A stretch of 31,595 bases of DNA from the NCBI GenBank assembly GCA_016868955.1, contig VGFF01000003.1:1-31595 (forward strand), written 5' to 3'. Numbering within the stretch: the first letter of the stretch is position 1; the number at the start of each line of letters is the position of its first letter. Positions 16,383 through 23,944 of this stretch are shown here, one piece after another. The notes beneath the pieces are model-generated. The model searched no databases. It saw nothing but the letters and a program-made list of their open reading frames with translations, and was not told the origin of the DNA. This DNA is from Armatimonadota bacterium. Its GTDB lineage: Bacteria; Sysuimicrobiota; Sysuimicrobiia; Sysuimicrobiales; VGFF01. The position numbers and the translations under genes are program-made.

Positions 16383-17726
16383 CTACGTCCGCAGCACCTG
16401 CGGATCGGGCCGCCGCGGCCGCTTCGGAGGCACTACAGCGCCAGGGCCGTGCGGGAACAACGCCAGCGCGCCCATCGGCAGCGGGTATCCGGCTTTGACC
16501 ACTTGCAGGACGTTGCCGGTGGCGGCGATGTCGGCGATCGGATCGCCGCGCACGATCGTCACGTCGGCGAGCTTGCCGGGCTGCAGCGTGCCGACCTCGT
16601 CGAGGATCCCGAACGCTTCGGCGCAGTTGCGCGTCGCCGACAGCAACGCCTCGCGCGTCGACAGTCCGGCTTGCACTATCAGCTCCAGCCCGATCGCGTA
16701 GTCGCCGAACTCTTGAATGGCGTCGGTGCCGATCAGGAACTTGCGCGCGCCCATCTCGTGCAGGCGGCCCGTGACGTAGCGCTGGCCTTCCTGCTTCCAG
16801 GTGAAGTACTTCAAGGACTCTTCCTCGTCGGGCGTCAGCGGGCGCTGCTCTTTCAATTCGCGCAGGCGCTCCATTTGCCGATAGCCCGTCTGGATCGTCG
16901 GGCTGAGCCAGACGCCGCGCTCGATCATGCGCGCCCCGATCGCCGGGTCGAACTTTCGCGTGTAATCCAGCTCGACGAACTCGTAGTGCTCGATGCAGTC
17001 GAAGCCGGCCTCGACGGCGTTGGCGATCGACTCCGTCGCGATGCTGTGGGTCGTCGTGGCCTTGCCGTGGCGGTGCGATTCGTCGACGATCGCGCGCATC
17101 TCCTCGAGGGTGAACGAGGCGCGGCGATTGTCCGTGATGTAGGTGCCCCCGCCGGACCCCATCACTTTTATGAAGTCGGCACCTTCCTTCACCAAGCGGC
17201 GCACCGCGAGGCGGCATTGCTCGGGGCCATCTGCTTCCTCGCCGCAGAAGTAGAAGTGGCCGCCGGTGATCGTGATGCTGCGGCCGGACGCGTGCACGGT
17301 CGGGAATCCGCGGAACAGGCCGGCGCTGATCCCCTCCTTGAGATCGAACGTCGTGCGCCCGCGCGCGCCGAGGTCACGCATCGTCGTGATGCCCGACTGC
17401 AGCAGATGCAAATAGCCGTTGCGGACGCAGCGCTGCAGCATCAGCGCATCGCTGTCTTCCTCGACCACGTAGTCGTAGGACTTCGGCCCGTTCATGCGGT
17501 GGGCGGTGCCGAAGGTCAGGTGGACGTGGGAATCCATCAGACCCGGCAGGATCGTGCCGTCGGGGAAATCGAGCACCGGCACGCCCGGCGCCGCCGCTGG
17601 CGCTTCCGCGCCGTAGACCGCCTGGATCCGGTCGCCGGCGATCCACAGCGAGGCGCCGCGGCTGTGCTCACCGCCGGCGGCGTCGAACAGCCCGCGGGCG
17701 CGGATGATCAAACTCGTGGCCGTCAT
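16383..17726 (-). CDS. imidazolonepropionase-like amidohydrolase (amidohydrolase D), canonical metal site
   Basis: 447 residues from ATG at 17726; GGGGGGAA lies just upstream. The metal site is complete: His67 and His69 in MDSHVHL, Lys187 in DFIKVMGSGGG (carbamylated bridging Lys in relatives), His227 (TTHSIAT), His247 (CIEHYEF) and Asp335 (LIGTDA). The closing small domain reads GTLQPGKLADVTIVRGDP. This group includes prolidase-like and imidazolonepropionase-like enzymes acting on cyclic amides or Xaa-Pro/Arg/Lys dipeptides. It faces the other cluster genes convergently, 24 bases from the ATPase remnant. It is not a close relative of amidohydrolases A-C. Confidence 0.92.
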   Translation of the reverse strand: MTATSLIIRARGLFDAAGGEHSRGASLWIAGDRIQAVYGAEAPAAAPGVPVLDFPDGTILPGLMDSHVHLTFGTAHRMNGPKSYDYVVEEDSDALMLQRCVRNGYLHLLQSGITTMRDLGARGRTTFDLKEGISAGLFRGFPTVHASGRSITITGGHFYFCGEEADGPEQCRLAVRRLVKEGADFIKVMGSGGGTYITDNRRASFTLEEMRAIVDESHRHGKATTTHSIATESIANAVEAGFDCIEHYEFVELDYTRKFDPAIGARMIERGVWLSPTIQTGYRQMERLRELKEQRPLTPDEEESLKYFTWKQEGQRYVTGRLHEMGARKFLIGTDAIQEFGDYAIGLELIVQAGLSTREALLSATRNCAEAFGILDEVGTLQPGKLADVTIVRGDPIADIAATGNVLQVVKAGYPLPMGALALFPHGPGAVVPPKRPRRPDPQVLRT

Positions 17727-17821
17727 AGGTTCCCCCCGATGTCTTGAACAGGACGTAGAGACTAATACCGCGCCATGGGGGCCTCCCCCTGTTTCTGGGC
17801 CGCCCAGTGTAGAATCCAGAC

Positions 17822-18430
17822 ATGGCAGACTCATCCTCCACGCGCCAACAACGGCGCGCGTCGAGCCAACGTCCCAAGAAAAACGATCGTTCCGGGTTTT
17901 GGTTCTCCGTCGGCCTCGTGGCCATCGCGGCGATCGGCGTCATCGCGATCGCGCTGAACCGCCCAACCGAGCGCGCGGCGCCCCCCTCTCCGCCGCCCGG
18001 GGTCGATCAGGCGACCAACTTGTCGCGCGAGCACACCGAGGGGCCCGTCAACTACCCGGGCAAGAACCCCCCGATGGGCGGCGCGCATGCCCCGCAGTGG
18101 CAGAACTGCGGCTTCTACGACACGCCCATCAACAAGCCGAACGCGGTGCACTCGCTGGAGCACGGCGCCGTCTGGATCACCTACCGGCCCGACCTGCCCA
18201 CCGACCAGGTCGAAGTGCTACGGCAGCTCGCGCGACGCCAGTCGTTCATCCTCGTGAGCCCCTACCCGGAGCTTACTAGTCCGGTCGTTGCGACTGCGTG
18301 GGGCGCACAACTCAAAATGGACAGCGTCGCGGACTCGCGGTTGGGCGATTTCATTCGCGCCTATCGCGTGGGGCCGACGACGCCGGAACCGGGCGCGCCC
18401 TGCACCGGAGGGGTCGGCGAGCCCAAGTAG
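17822..18430 (+). CDS. DUF3105 membrane-anchored protein
   Basis: 202 residues: a basic N-terminus (RQQRRASSQRPKKN), one membrane helix at about 27-46, a Pro-rich linker, then the DUF3105 domain outside the membrane. Diagnostic blocks are NPPMGGAHAPQWQNCGFYDT and AVHSLEHGAVWITYRPDL, with conserved His and Cys that could bind a metal; this is a suggestion, not established. Function is unknown. The start is ATG at 17822 with only a weak upstream AG-rich stretch. It is divergent from amidohydrolase D (95 bases) and 51 bases ahead of the aldolase. Confidence 0.88.
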   Translation: MADSSSTRQQRRASSQRPKKNDRSGFWFSVGLVAIAAIGVIAIALNRPTERAAPPSPPPGVDQATNLSREHTEGPVNYPGKNPPMGGAHAPQWQNCGFYDTPINKPNAVHSLEHGAVWITYRPDLPTDQVEVLRQLARRQSFILVSPYPELTSPVVATAWGAQLKMDSVADSRLGDFIRAYRVGPTTPEPGAPCTGGVGEPK

Positions 18431-18481
18431 AACCCCTATAGAGGAAGTGCGAAGACAGGCCACGAGGGGGTACGGACCGCC

Positions 18482-19438
18482 ATGATCGTCACGACGGACC
18501 AACTTTACAAGGTGGCGTACAAGAAGTTCGCGGTCGGCGCCTACAACATCAACAACGCCGAGCAGTGCATGGGGTTGTTCCGCGGCAACGTCATGAGCAA
18601 GGCGCCGTTCATCATCCAGATCTCGAAGGGCGCCCGCAAGTACACGGACAAGCGCATGCTGGAAGCGATCATCCGCTCCGCCGAGGGCATCTTCCCCGAG
18701 GCGATCTTCGCCGTGCACCTCGACCACGGCGACGAAGAGACGTGCCTTGACTGCATCAAGTCCGGCTTCTACTCGTCGGTGATGATCGACGCGTCGCACG
18801 AGTCGTTCGATGAGAACATCGCGATCACGCGGCGCGTCGTCGAGGCGGCGCACGCGGGCGGCATCAGCGTCGAGGCCGAGCTCGGGCGTCTCGGCGGCGT
18901 CGAGGAGGACGTCAAGGTCGACGAGGGCAGCGCGTTCCTGACCAACCCGGCCGAGGCGGGCGAGTTCATCGAACGCTCCGGCGCCGACGCGCTCGCCTGC
19001 GCGATCGGTACGAGCCACGGCGCCTACAAGTTCAAGGGCAACCAGCGGCTGCGCATGGAAGTCATCGAACAGATCGCGAACGCGATCCCCGGTGTGCCGC
19101 TCGTCATGCACGGAAGCTCCAGCGTGCCGCAGTCGGAGGTCGAGCGCATCAACGCCGCCGGCGGCAAGCTCGACCCCAGCGCGCGCGGCGTCCACGAAGA
19201 GGACTACTTGCCGGCGGCTCGGCTCGGCGTGACGAAGGTGAACATCGACACCGACGGCCGCCTGGTCTGGACGCGCGTGCACCGTGAGGCGTTCCTGACC
19301 AACCCCAAGGAGTACGACTTCCGCCCCGCCGGCAAGATCTTCATGGACGAGTACGCGAAGTTCATCGCGCACAAGAACGAGAAGCTCGGCTCGGCCGGGC
19401 AGCTCGACGCGGTGCGCGCGTTCGTGAGCAAGAAGTAG
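18482..19438 (+). CDS. fba: class II fructose-bisphosphate aldolase
   Basis: 318 residues. Cleaves or forms fructose 1,6-bisphosphate in glycolysis and gluconeogenesis with a zinc ion. Visible residues: Asp81 (proton donor) and zinc ligand His82 in AVHLDHGD, Glu133 in VEAELGRLGG, zinc ligand His179 in IGTSHGAYKFKG, and zinc ligand His210 in VMHGSSSVP. The phosphate loop and NIDTDGRLVWT follow. The length and the long C-terminal helix fit the FbaA/CbbA type. A GAGGGGGT stretch lies about a dozen bases before the ATG. It ends with TAG, evidence that TAG is a true stop in this genome. A tagatose-bisphosphate substrate cannot be excluded but is less likely. Confidence 0.95.
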   Translation: MIVTTDQLYKVAYKKFAVGAYNINNAEQCMGLFRGNVMSKAPFIIQISKGARKYTDKRMLEAIIRSAEGIFPEAIFAVHLDHGDEETCLDCIKSGFYSSVMIDASHESFDENIAITRRVVEAAHAGGISVEAELGRLGGVEEDVKVDEGSAFLTNPAEAGEFIERSGADALACAIGTSHGAYKFKGNQRLRMEVIEQIANAIPGVPLVMHGSSSVPQSEVERINAAGGKLDPSARGVHEEDYLPAARLGVTKVNIDTDGRLVWTRVHREAFLTNPKEYDFRPAGKIFMDEYAKFIAHKNEKLGSAGQLDAVRAFVSKK

Positions 19439-19463
19439 CGACGGTACCTCTTACTGGTAGTGA

Positions 19464-19493
19464 CGAGGGCGCGCACGCGAGGGTGCGCCCTTG
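19464..19493 (+). terminator. GC-rich hairpin after the aldolase gene
   Basis: An 11-bp stem including two G-T pairs (CGAGGGCGCGC with GTGCGCCCTTG) and an 8-base loop, 26 bases after the fba stop. No proper T-run follows, so termination may need Rho or be weak. Confidence 0.45.
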
Positions 19494-19553
19494 TGGAAAT
19501 TGCGTAGATGACTGGCACGTTCAGGATCGTAGGTTCGGGGACAGGTGTGCGTG

Positions 19554-19862
19554 ATGGCGAATCTGATGATCGATCACGAAGCCATCGAGCGAATCTGCCG
19601 CGCTCATAACGTGCGCGAGCTGGCGGTCTTCGGATCCGCGGCGAGGGGCGAGTTGCGCGCCGACAGCGACGTTGACGTACTGGTTACGTTCGCGGAAGAT
19701 GCACATCCATCGTTGTTTACGCTTGTGGATCTCAAGGAAGAGTTTTCCGGCGTTTTTCGGAGAGACGTCGATGTGCTGACGCGCCGGAGCGTCGAGGGCA
19801 GTAAGAACGATCGGTTGCGAGAGGCCATCCTTGGCAGCGCGACGCGCCTCTACGCCGCGTAA
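19554..19862 (+). CDS. MNT-type minimal nucleotidyltransferase, antitoxin-like
   Basis: 102 residues from ATG at 19554 (a GTG three codons earlier is possible). The nucleotidyltransferase motif is complete: VFGSAARGELRADSDVDVLV, with the GSxARG loop at 27-32 and the two metal-binding Asp residues at 39 and 41. A third Asp is in RRDVDVLT. MNT proteins normally pair with a HEPN toxin encoded just downstream; in studied pairs the MNT protein inactivates the HEPN ribonuclease by AMP transfer. Here the expected partner survives only as a short vestige. It follows fba by 115 bases with a hairpin between, so it is probably a separate unit. Free-standing MNT proteins also exist. Confidence 0.88.
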   Translation: MANLMIDHEAIERICRAHNVRELAVFGSAARGELRADSDVDVLVTFAEDAHPSLFTLVDLKEEFSGVFRRDVDVLTRRSVEGSKNDRLREAILGSATRLYAA

Positions 19863-19896
19863 GAAAGACCTAGAAACCCTGCGACAAATCCTTTAG
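19852..19896 (+). pseudogene. vestige of the HEPN partner gene
   Basis: Overlapping the MNT stop in another frame is ACG CCG CGT AAG, reading TPRKKDLETLRQIL and then TAG. HEPN partners of MNT genes often begin with a basic MPRxx, then an LxxLxxIL helix, and start at exactly this overlap. The ACG would be ATG in a working gene. No further HEPN sequence is recognisable downstream, so most of the gene appears deleted. The match is short and rests on position and pattern. Confidence 0.4.
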
Positions 19897-20078
19897 TTCG
19901 CGCGCGCGGCTCCCGTCATGGACACCTGCACTCCTGGTGGGGTGTGCCGGCGTGGAGATGTAGACGGACCGGCCGCGCGTGGATCTTGTTTGCCCAAACT
20001 TTCAGGTTCTCCAACCGAACTGTCACCCCAAATTGGCGGCTGTAAGGATCGAAGCGTTTGTTGCGGCCCCGGAGCACC

Positions 20079-21131
20079 TCAAACCTTCTGCCCGACGCCC
20101 GCAACGGAAGCGAGGATCTCCCCCGCCCGTTCGCACTGGGCCCGCGTCACGTCGAGATGGGTCACGGCCCGCACGCGGCGCGGGCCGAACGCGTTGACGA
20201 GCACGCCGCGCTCTCGGGCGCGGGACACGAAGGCCGCCGCGTCGGGCGCGCCCGGCGCCAGATCGAAGACGAGGATGTTCGTTTGCACCGTCACCGGGTC
20301 GAGCGCGATGCCCGGGCTCTGGATCAGGCGCTCGGCGAGGGCGCGAGCGTTGTCGTGATCGTCGCGGAGACGCCCGAGATTGTGGTCGAGCGCGTAGAGC
20401 CCGGCCGCCGCGAAGATCCCCACCTGGCGCATCGCACCGCCGAGCATGCGGCGGTGGCGCACGGCCTCCCGCATGTGCGCGCGCGTACCGGCGAGCAACG
20501 ATCCGCCCGGCGCGCCCAATCCCTTGGACAGCGTGACGCCAACGACGTCGAACGGCGCGGCGATCGTCGCCGGCCTCACCCCCGTGGCGGCAGCGACGTT
20601 CCACAGCCGCGCGCCGTCGAGGTACGTCGCGATGCCGCGCTCGCGCGCCGCCGCGCAGATCCGCTCTGCTTCGTCCTCAGCGACGATGAGGCCGCCGAGC
20701 CGGTTGTGGGTGTTTTCGACTTCGACGAGCGTCGTCGGCGGGAGCAGCATGTGGCCGCGCGGCTTGACCGCGGCGATGAATTCCGCCGCCGTGAACGGCT
20801 TGCGATCACCGATCTCCGTGAATTGAACGCCGCAATTCGCGGCGGCCGCTCCCGATTCGTGCCAGGCGGCGTGGCTCTCGCGGCTCACGATGACGTCGTC
20901 GCCGGGGCGTGTCAGCACGCGCAGCGCGACCTGGTTCGTCATGGTGCCCGAGGGCAGCCACAGAGCGGCTTCCTTGCCGAGTATCGCGGCGGCGCGCTCC
21001 TGCAGCGCGTTCGTCGAGGGATCTTCCCCGTACTGGTCGTCGCCGACGGGGGCGTTCGCGATGGCCTCGCGCATGCCGGGCGACGGGCGGGTGACGGTGT
21101 CGGAGCGAAGGTCGATGGCATGGTCGGTCAA
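20079..21131 (-). CDS. ltaE: low-specificity L-threonine aldolase, PLP-dependent
   Basis: 350 residues, normal length. It cleaves L-threonine or allo-threonine to glycine and acetaldehyde. Family features: DLRSDTVTRPSPGMREA at the start, GDDQYGEDPST, LPSGTMTNQ, the HAAWHESG block, Asp172 in YLDGARLWN (pairs with the PLP ring nitrogen) and Lys203 in TLSKGLGAPGGS (the PLP Schiff-base lysine). The start is TTG at 21131 with GAGGAG eight bases upstream; no ATG lies before the conserved DLRSDT. A short gene ends 16 bases upstream on the same strand. Catalysis of other beta-hydroxy-amino acids is possible, as this family is promiscuous. Confidence 0.93.
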   Translation of the reverse strand: MTDHAIDLRSDTVTRPSPGMREAIANAPVGDDQYGEDPSTNALQERAAAILGKEAALWLPSGTMTNQVALRVLTRPGDDVIVSRESHAAWHESGAAAANCGVQFTEIGDRKPFTAAEFIAAVKPRGHMLLPPTTLVEVENTHNRLGGLIVAEDEAERICAAARERGIATYLDGARLWNVAAATGVRPATIAAPFDVVGVTLSKGLGAPGGSLLAGTRAHMREAVRHRRMLGGAMRQVGIFAAAGLYALDHNLGRLRDDHDNARALAERLIQSPGIALDPVTVQTNILVFDLAPGAPDAAAFVSRARERGVLVNAFGPRRVRAVTHLDVTRAQCERAGEILASVAGVGQKV

Positions 21132-21147
21132 GGTTGGGACTCCTCGA

Positions 21148-21366
21148 TCAAGGTCCGGGGGCGCGCACGGTCGCCTTCACCAGCACGCGCAATTGGATCG
21201 TCCGATTGCCGGGGCCCTTATCGGTCGTCTCGTACGCGAACTCGTCCTCGCCGGCGAAGCCGCGGTTCGGCACGTACGTCGCGTTCGGCGGCGGGCCATC
21301 GCCAGGGAACAGTCGGTGCGCGCGCTCGATGATGACCGCGCGCTTCACGTCGAGCGTGTCGGGCAC
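21148..21366 (-). CDS. short protein resembling the end of a bacterial Ig-like domain
   Basis: 72 residues from GTG at 21366, which has GGAGG nine bases upstream. NATYVPNRGFAGEDEFAYE matches the strand pattern YxPxxGFxGxDxFxY seen in Ig-like/cadherin-like repeats of secreted proteins, followed by TIQLRVLVKATV. There is no signal peptide, which is odd for such a domain; it may be the 3' remnant of a larger gene. The open frame runs further upstream but with a basic, unconvincing composition that overlaps the promoter region of the glutamine synthetase fragment. It sits 16 bases before threonine aldolase. Confidence 0.45.
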   Translation of the reverse strand: MPDTLDVKRAVIIERAHRLFPGDGPPPNATYVPNRGFAGEDEFAYETTDKGPGNRTIQLRVLVKATVRAPGP

Positions 21367-21512
21367 GTCGAAGGTCCTCCGATTGTCGATCCACGAAATC
21401 GAAAGCAGACACCGGAACGTTTCGCACGACCTTTCGCGTCTCCTTCGTCCCCGCAGGGGACCCGCCATCCGCGCGGAGGACCCGCGACGCGAACCCAGTA
21501 TGTTTGGTAGGC

Positions 21513-21905
21513 ATGGCATCCCTCACCGACCGTGCCCTCGCCTCCGGCGTCTCCCTCGTGCGCGTCGCCTACTGCGACAACGCGAACTTGATCCGCGCCA
21601 AGCGCGTACCGTCCGCCGGCATCGAGGACGCGGAGCGGTACGGCGTGGGGTTCAGCGTCGCGCAGCAGGCGCTGCCGATGATGGGCGACGTCGTGCTGCC
21701 CGAGACCGGGCTGGCGCCGGCCGGGGAAGTGTACGTGATGCCCGAAACCGAGACGTTCACGTTGTTGCCGTACAGTCCCGGCAGCGCGCTCGTGCTCGGC
21801 GATTTCGTGAACGCCGACGGTACACCTTGGGATCACTGCCAGCGGACAGCGCTGAAGCGCGTGGTCGCGCAAGCCGCGGAGGCGGGGCTGTCGCTGCGCG
21901 CGGCG
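21513..21905 (+). pseudogene. 5' fragment of a glutamine synthetase family gene
   Basis: About 131 codons match the N-terminal beta-grasp domain of GlnA-like enzymes: VRVAYCDNANLIRAKRVPS, GVGFSVAQQALPMMGD, PETGLAPAGEVYVMP, LLPYSPGSALVLGDFVN and the helix ALKRVVAQAAEAGLSLRAA. Here homology stops at about 21905. The next blocks of the family (the E-x-E metal motif and the ATP site, some 300 residues) are absent, so there is no catalytic centre. The frame runs on through unrelated sequence antisense to the next gene. The ATG is preceded by GGTAGG. The N-terminal sequence is typical of the family acting on amines or other amino acceptors rather than of classical GlnA. Confidence 0.82.
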
Positions 21906-21955
21906 GATCCTCACTGTCCACGGCGGCATCGACGCGGTCTCGGCGTCCCTGTGGA

Positions 21956-22303
21956 TCAGCGCCGCGGCCGCAACAGGATGGCCAAGCCGATCAGGATCAG
22001 CAGCACGGGAAACAGCGACCAGCGAAACGTCAGCCGATCCCCAAGACCTCCCAGCACAGCGAGAACGCCGAGCACCAGCGTGGCGCGGTTGACGCGCAAG
22101 CCGTTGGCGCTGCGCGCGCCGTTGACGCCGAGCATGATCAGGCCGGCGCCGATCAGCCACGCGCCGCGCGGAACGGCGTCATTCGGCGCCAGCCACAAAC
22201 CGCCGGTCATGACGAAGAACAACGCCCATCCGATATCGTCGAGGCGTTTGCTGAGCCGGGTCCTCACCGACTCCGCCCCCGCTTCGTTTTCGGTCGTCGT
22301 CAT
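21956..22303 (-). CDS. small membrane protein, DUF5668/LiaF-type transmembrane domain
   Basis: 115 residues from ATG at 22303 with AGGGTAGGA upstream. After an acidic, Thr-rich N-terminus (TTTENEAGAES) it has about four short membrane helices: WALFFVMTGGLWLAP, AWLIGAGLIMLGVNG, ATLVLGVLAVLGGL and LFPVLLILIGLAILL, ending in a basic RPRR. This pattern fits the LiaI/LiaF-like transmembrane region known as DUF5668. Function is unknown. It is convergent with the glutamine synthetase fragment and downstream of the dehydratase gene on the same strand (57 bases). Confidence 0.7.
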   Translation of the reverse strand: MTTTENEAGAESVRTRLSKRLDDIGWALFFVMTGGLWLAPNDAVPRGAWLIGAGLIMLGVNGARSANGLRVNRATLVLGVLAVLGGLGDRLTFRWSLFPVLLILIGLAILLRPRR

Positions 22304-22360
22304 GGTTGTCCTACCCTCGCCGCGGCCGCGCGCATGCGGCCGCCTCATCGACCACCCAGA

Positions 22361-23314
22361 CTATAGCCAGACTCGCATCTGTTCCGGCGTCACGTTTCCG
22401 CCGCACAGGATCGTGCCGATCCGTTGGCCGCGAAATCGATCCGGGGACTCGATCAAGGCCGCGACGCCGGCAGCGCCGGAAGGCTCGCAAACGAGGCCAG
22501 CGTGCCGGTGAATCACGCGCATCGCCGCGATCAGGGTGTCCTCGGAGACGAGAACGGCGTCGTCGATGAGGTCGCGAAGGTCGACGAGCGTCTGCGGGAT
22601 CGGCACGCGCACGCCGATGCCGTCGGCGATCGTTGCGGCGCGCTCGGTCTCGATGGGCCGCCCGGCGCGCCACGATTCGACCATCGCGGGCGCGCCCGCC
22701 GCTTGCACGGCGATCATGCGGGGTCGGGGACGGTGCGCCTTGAGAACGCGTGCGACGCCGGAGAACAACGCGCCGTTGCCGAGCGGCACGATCATCGCGT
22801 CGAGCGCGTCCGGAAACGCGAGCCATTCCAGACCGATCGTGCCGGCGCCCTCGAGGGTCTCGACGTCGAGCCCATCCTCGATGAAGCGGGCCCCCGATGC
22901 CGCGGCCGCTTCCCGCGCGCGATCCTTCGCTGTGTCGAAGTCGGCGCCGCCAAGGATCACCTCGGCGCCGAGCGCGCGCATGCGCGCGACCTTCAGCGGA
23001 TTCGCGGCGTTGGCCGCGTAGACGGTCAACGGCAGGCCGCGTTTGCGGCACGCGTACGCCATCGCTTGCCCGAAGTTGCCGGCGCTGGCACAGATGAGGC
23101 GGCTGCCTGCCGGCGCCTGGGAGATCAACCAGTCCGCGCCACGCCCCTTGAACGAGCGGATGGGATTCAACGTTTCGACCTTCAGCGCGAGGCGCGCCCC
23201 CACCTCGTCGCCGAGCGGCTCGCAGACGAACTGCGGCGAGCGCAAGAACACAGGATCGATGGCGCGGGCGGCGGCAGCGACGCGGTCCAGCGACAGGCGA
23301 TGCGGCGCCGTCAT
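22361..23314 (-). CDS. PLP-dependent threonine/serine dehydratase-like enzyme
   Basis: 317 residues, fold type II PLP enzyme of the threonine dehydratase/serine racemase group. Lys56 in NPIRSFKGRGADW is the PLP lysine; SAGNFGQAMAYA binds the substrate carboxylate. The phosphate-binding loop reads PLGNGALFSG rather than the usual GGGGL, so the substrate may not be threonine. The C-terminal EPSGAAGVAAL and LCGGN blocks are normal; the regulatory ACT domain of IlvA is absent. The product would be an enamine/imine, the kind of compound RidA clears. ATG at 23314 overlaps the upstream gene's TGA by four bases, so translation is coupled. Confidence 0.9.
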   Translation of the reverse strand: MTAPHRLSLDRVAAAARAIDPVFLRSPQFVCEPLGDEVGARLALKVETLNPIRSFKGRGADWLISQAPAGSRLICASAGNFGQAMAYACRKRGLPLTVYAANAANPLKVARMRALGAEVILGGADFDTAKDRAREAAAASGARFIEDGLDVETLEGAGTIGLEWLAFPDALDAMIVPLGNGALFSGVARVLKAHRPRPRMIAVQAAGAPAMVESWRAGRPIETERAATIADGIGVRVPIPQTLVDLRDLIDDAVLVSEDTLIAAMRVIHRHAGLVCEPSGAAGVAALIESPDRFRGQRIGTILCGGNVTPEQMRVWL

Positions 23315-23766
23315 GGCGCGGCGTTGGAGTCCTTGATCCAATCGCGCACGCCCCAGGAGTTCGCGAGCGAGCGTCGGCAGGCGTGCGCCACCTGCAACGC
23401 GCACTGCCGCAGCGTCCCGCACGGGCCGCAGTCGCCGTTCAAGCATTTGCCCATCGCGACTATCGCGCGTTCGACGTCGCGGTCTTCGACCAAGGCGAGC
23501 TCTCCCCAGTACAGCTCCCAGAAGCGCTTGCGCGCGGCTTCCACCGCGGGGTCGCCGGCCGTCTCGTTGGCCAGTCGCGACGTGACCTTCGTCGCCTCGG
23601 TGTAGAGCTTCAGTTGCTCCTGCAGGAACGGTTGGCGCGCTTGCAGATGGCGCGTTGCGATCTCCAGACGTTGGTTCGCGGCGAACGTCATGCCGGTGAC
23701 GATGAGGCCACCGGCGGCCACGAGCGCCGTGACGACCTTCGTAATCGACTCCAGGTTCGTGGCCAT
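23311..23766 (-). CDS. membrane-anchored protein of unknown function
   Basis: 151 residues from ATG at 23766, which follows a GGGAGG; an ATG four codons earlier is possible. One N-terminal membrane helix (VVTALVAAGGLIVTGMTFAA), then a long helical segment (QRLEIATRHLQARQPFLQEQ, LKLYTEATKVTSRLA) and RFWELYWGELALVEDRDVER, a block I recall from uncharacterised single-pass proteins in several phyla. Near the end is a Cys-rich stretch (GKCLNGDCGPCGTLRQC). The long helix suggests oligomerisation. It overlaps the dehydratase start by ATGA; no functional link is evident. Confidence 0.72.
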   Translation of the reverse strand: MATNLESITKVVTALVAAGGLIVTGMTFAANQRLEIATRHLQARQPFLQEQLKLYTEATKVTSRLANETAGDPAVEAARKRFWELYWGELALVEDRDVERAIVAMGKCLNGDCGPCGTLRQCALQVAHACRRSLANSWGVRDWIKDSNAAP

Positions 23767-23793
23767 GTCGCCTCCCATGGATGCGCCGCGGCG

Positions 23794-23943
23794 TTACGGC
23801 ACGATGACCGTGCGCACGACGACCATCGACGGATCCAACGTCCCCTGCCGCGCCAGCTCGATCAGCGTCGGCAGCTCCTGCGATAGATGATCGTTCGTGC
23901 CGATGATCTCCGCTTCCCGCCCGATCAGCGCGCGGTCGCGCGC
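23794..23943 (-). pseudogene. 3' remnant of a zinc-type (MDR) alcohol dehydrogenase
   Basis: About 50 codons immediately after the chrA stop read ALIGREAEIIGTNDHLSQEL, then PTLIELARQGTLDPSMVV and TVIVP before TAA. This matches the very C-terminus of medium-chain dehydrogenases (the last nucleotide-binding strand and the closing helix). No start codon and no catalytic or cofactor residues remain. The chrA gene has apparently replaced the rest of it. Confidence 0.6.
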
Positions 23944-23944
23944 G

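Noticed and set aside
13512..19862. HEPN-like gene at 13512 and MNT gene at 19554 as one toxin-antitoxin pair
   Set aside because: They are 5.6 kb apart, differ in base composition, and the MNT gene has its own partner vestige. The 13512 protein is also not of the MNT-associated HEPN type.
19916..20104. Short minus-strand frame of 62 codons downstream of threonine aldolase
   Set aside because: It overlaps the aldolase C-terminus, lacks a ribosome site and resembles nothing. The 19897-20078 stretch holds no feature I can support.
3736..21910. GTCGAC at the hydroxylase junction and GGATCC near 15721 and 21905 as cloning scars joining unrelated fragments
   Set aside because: Such six-base GC-rich sites are frequent by chance in this sequence and also occur away from junctions; 15721 is about 100 bases from the break.
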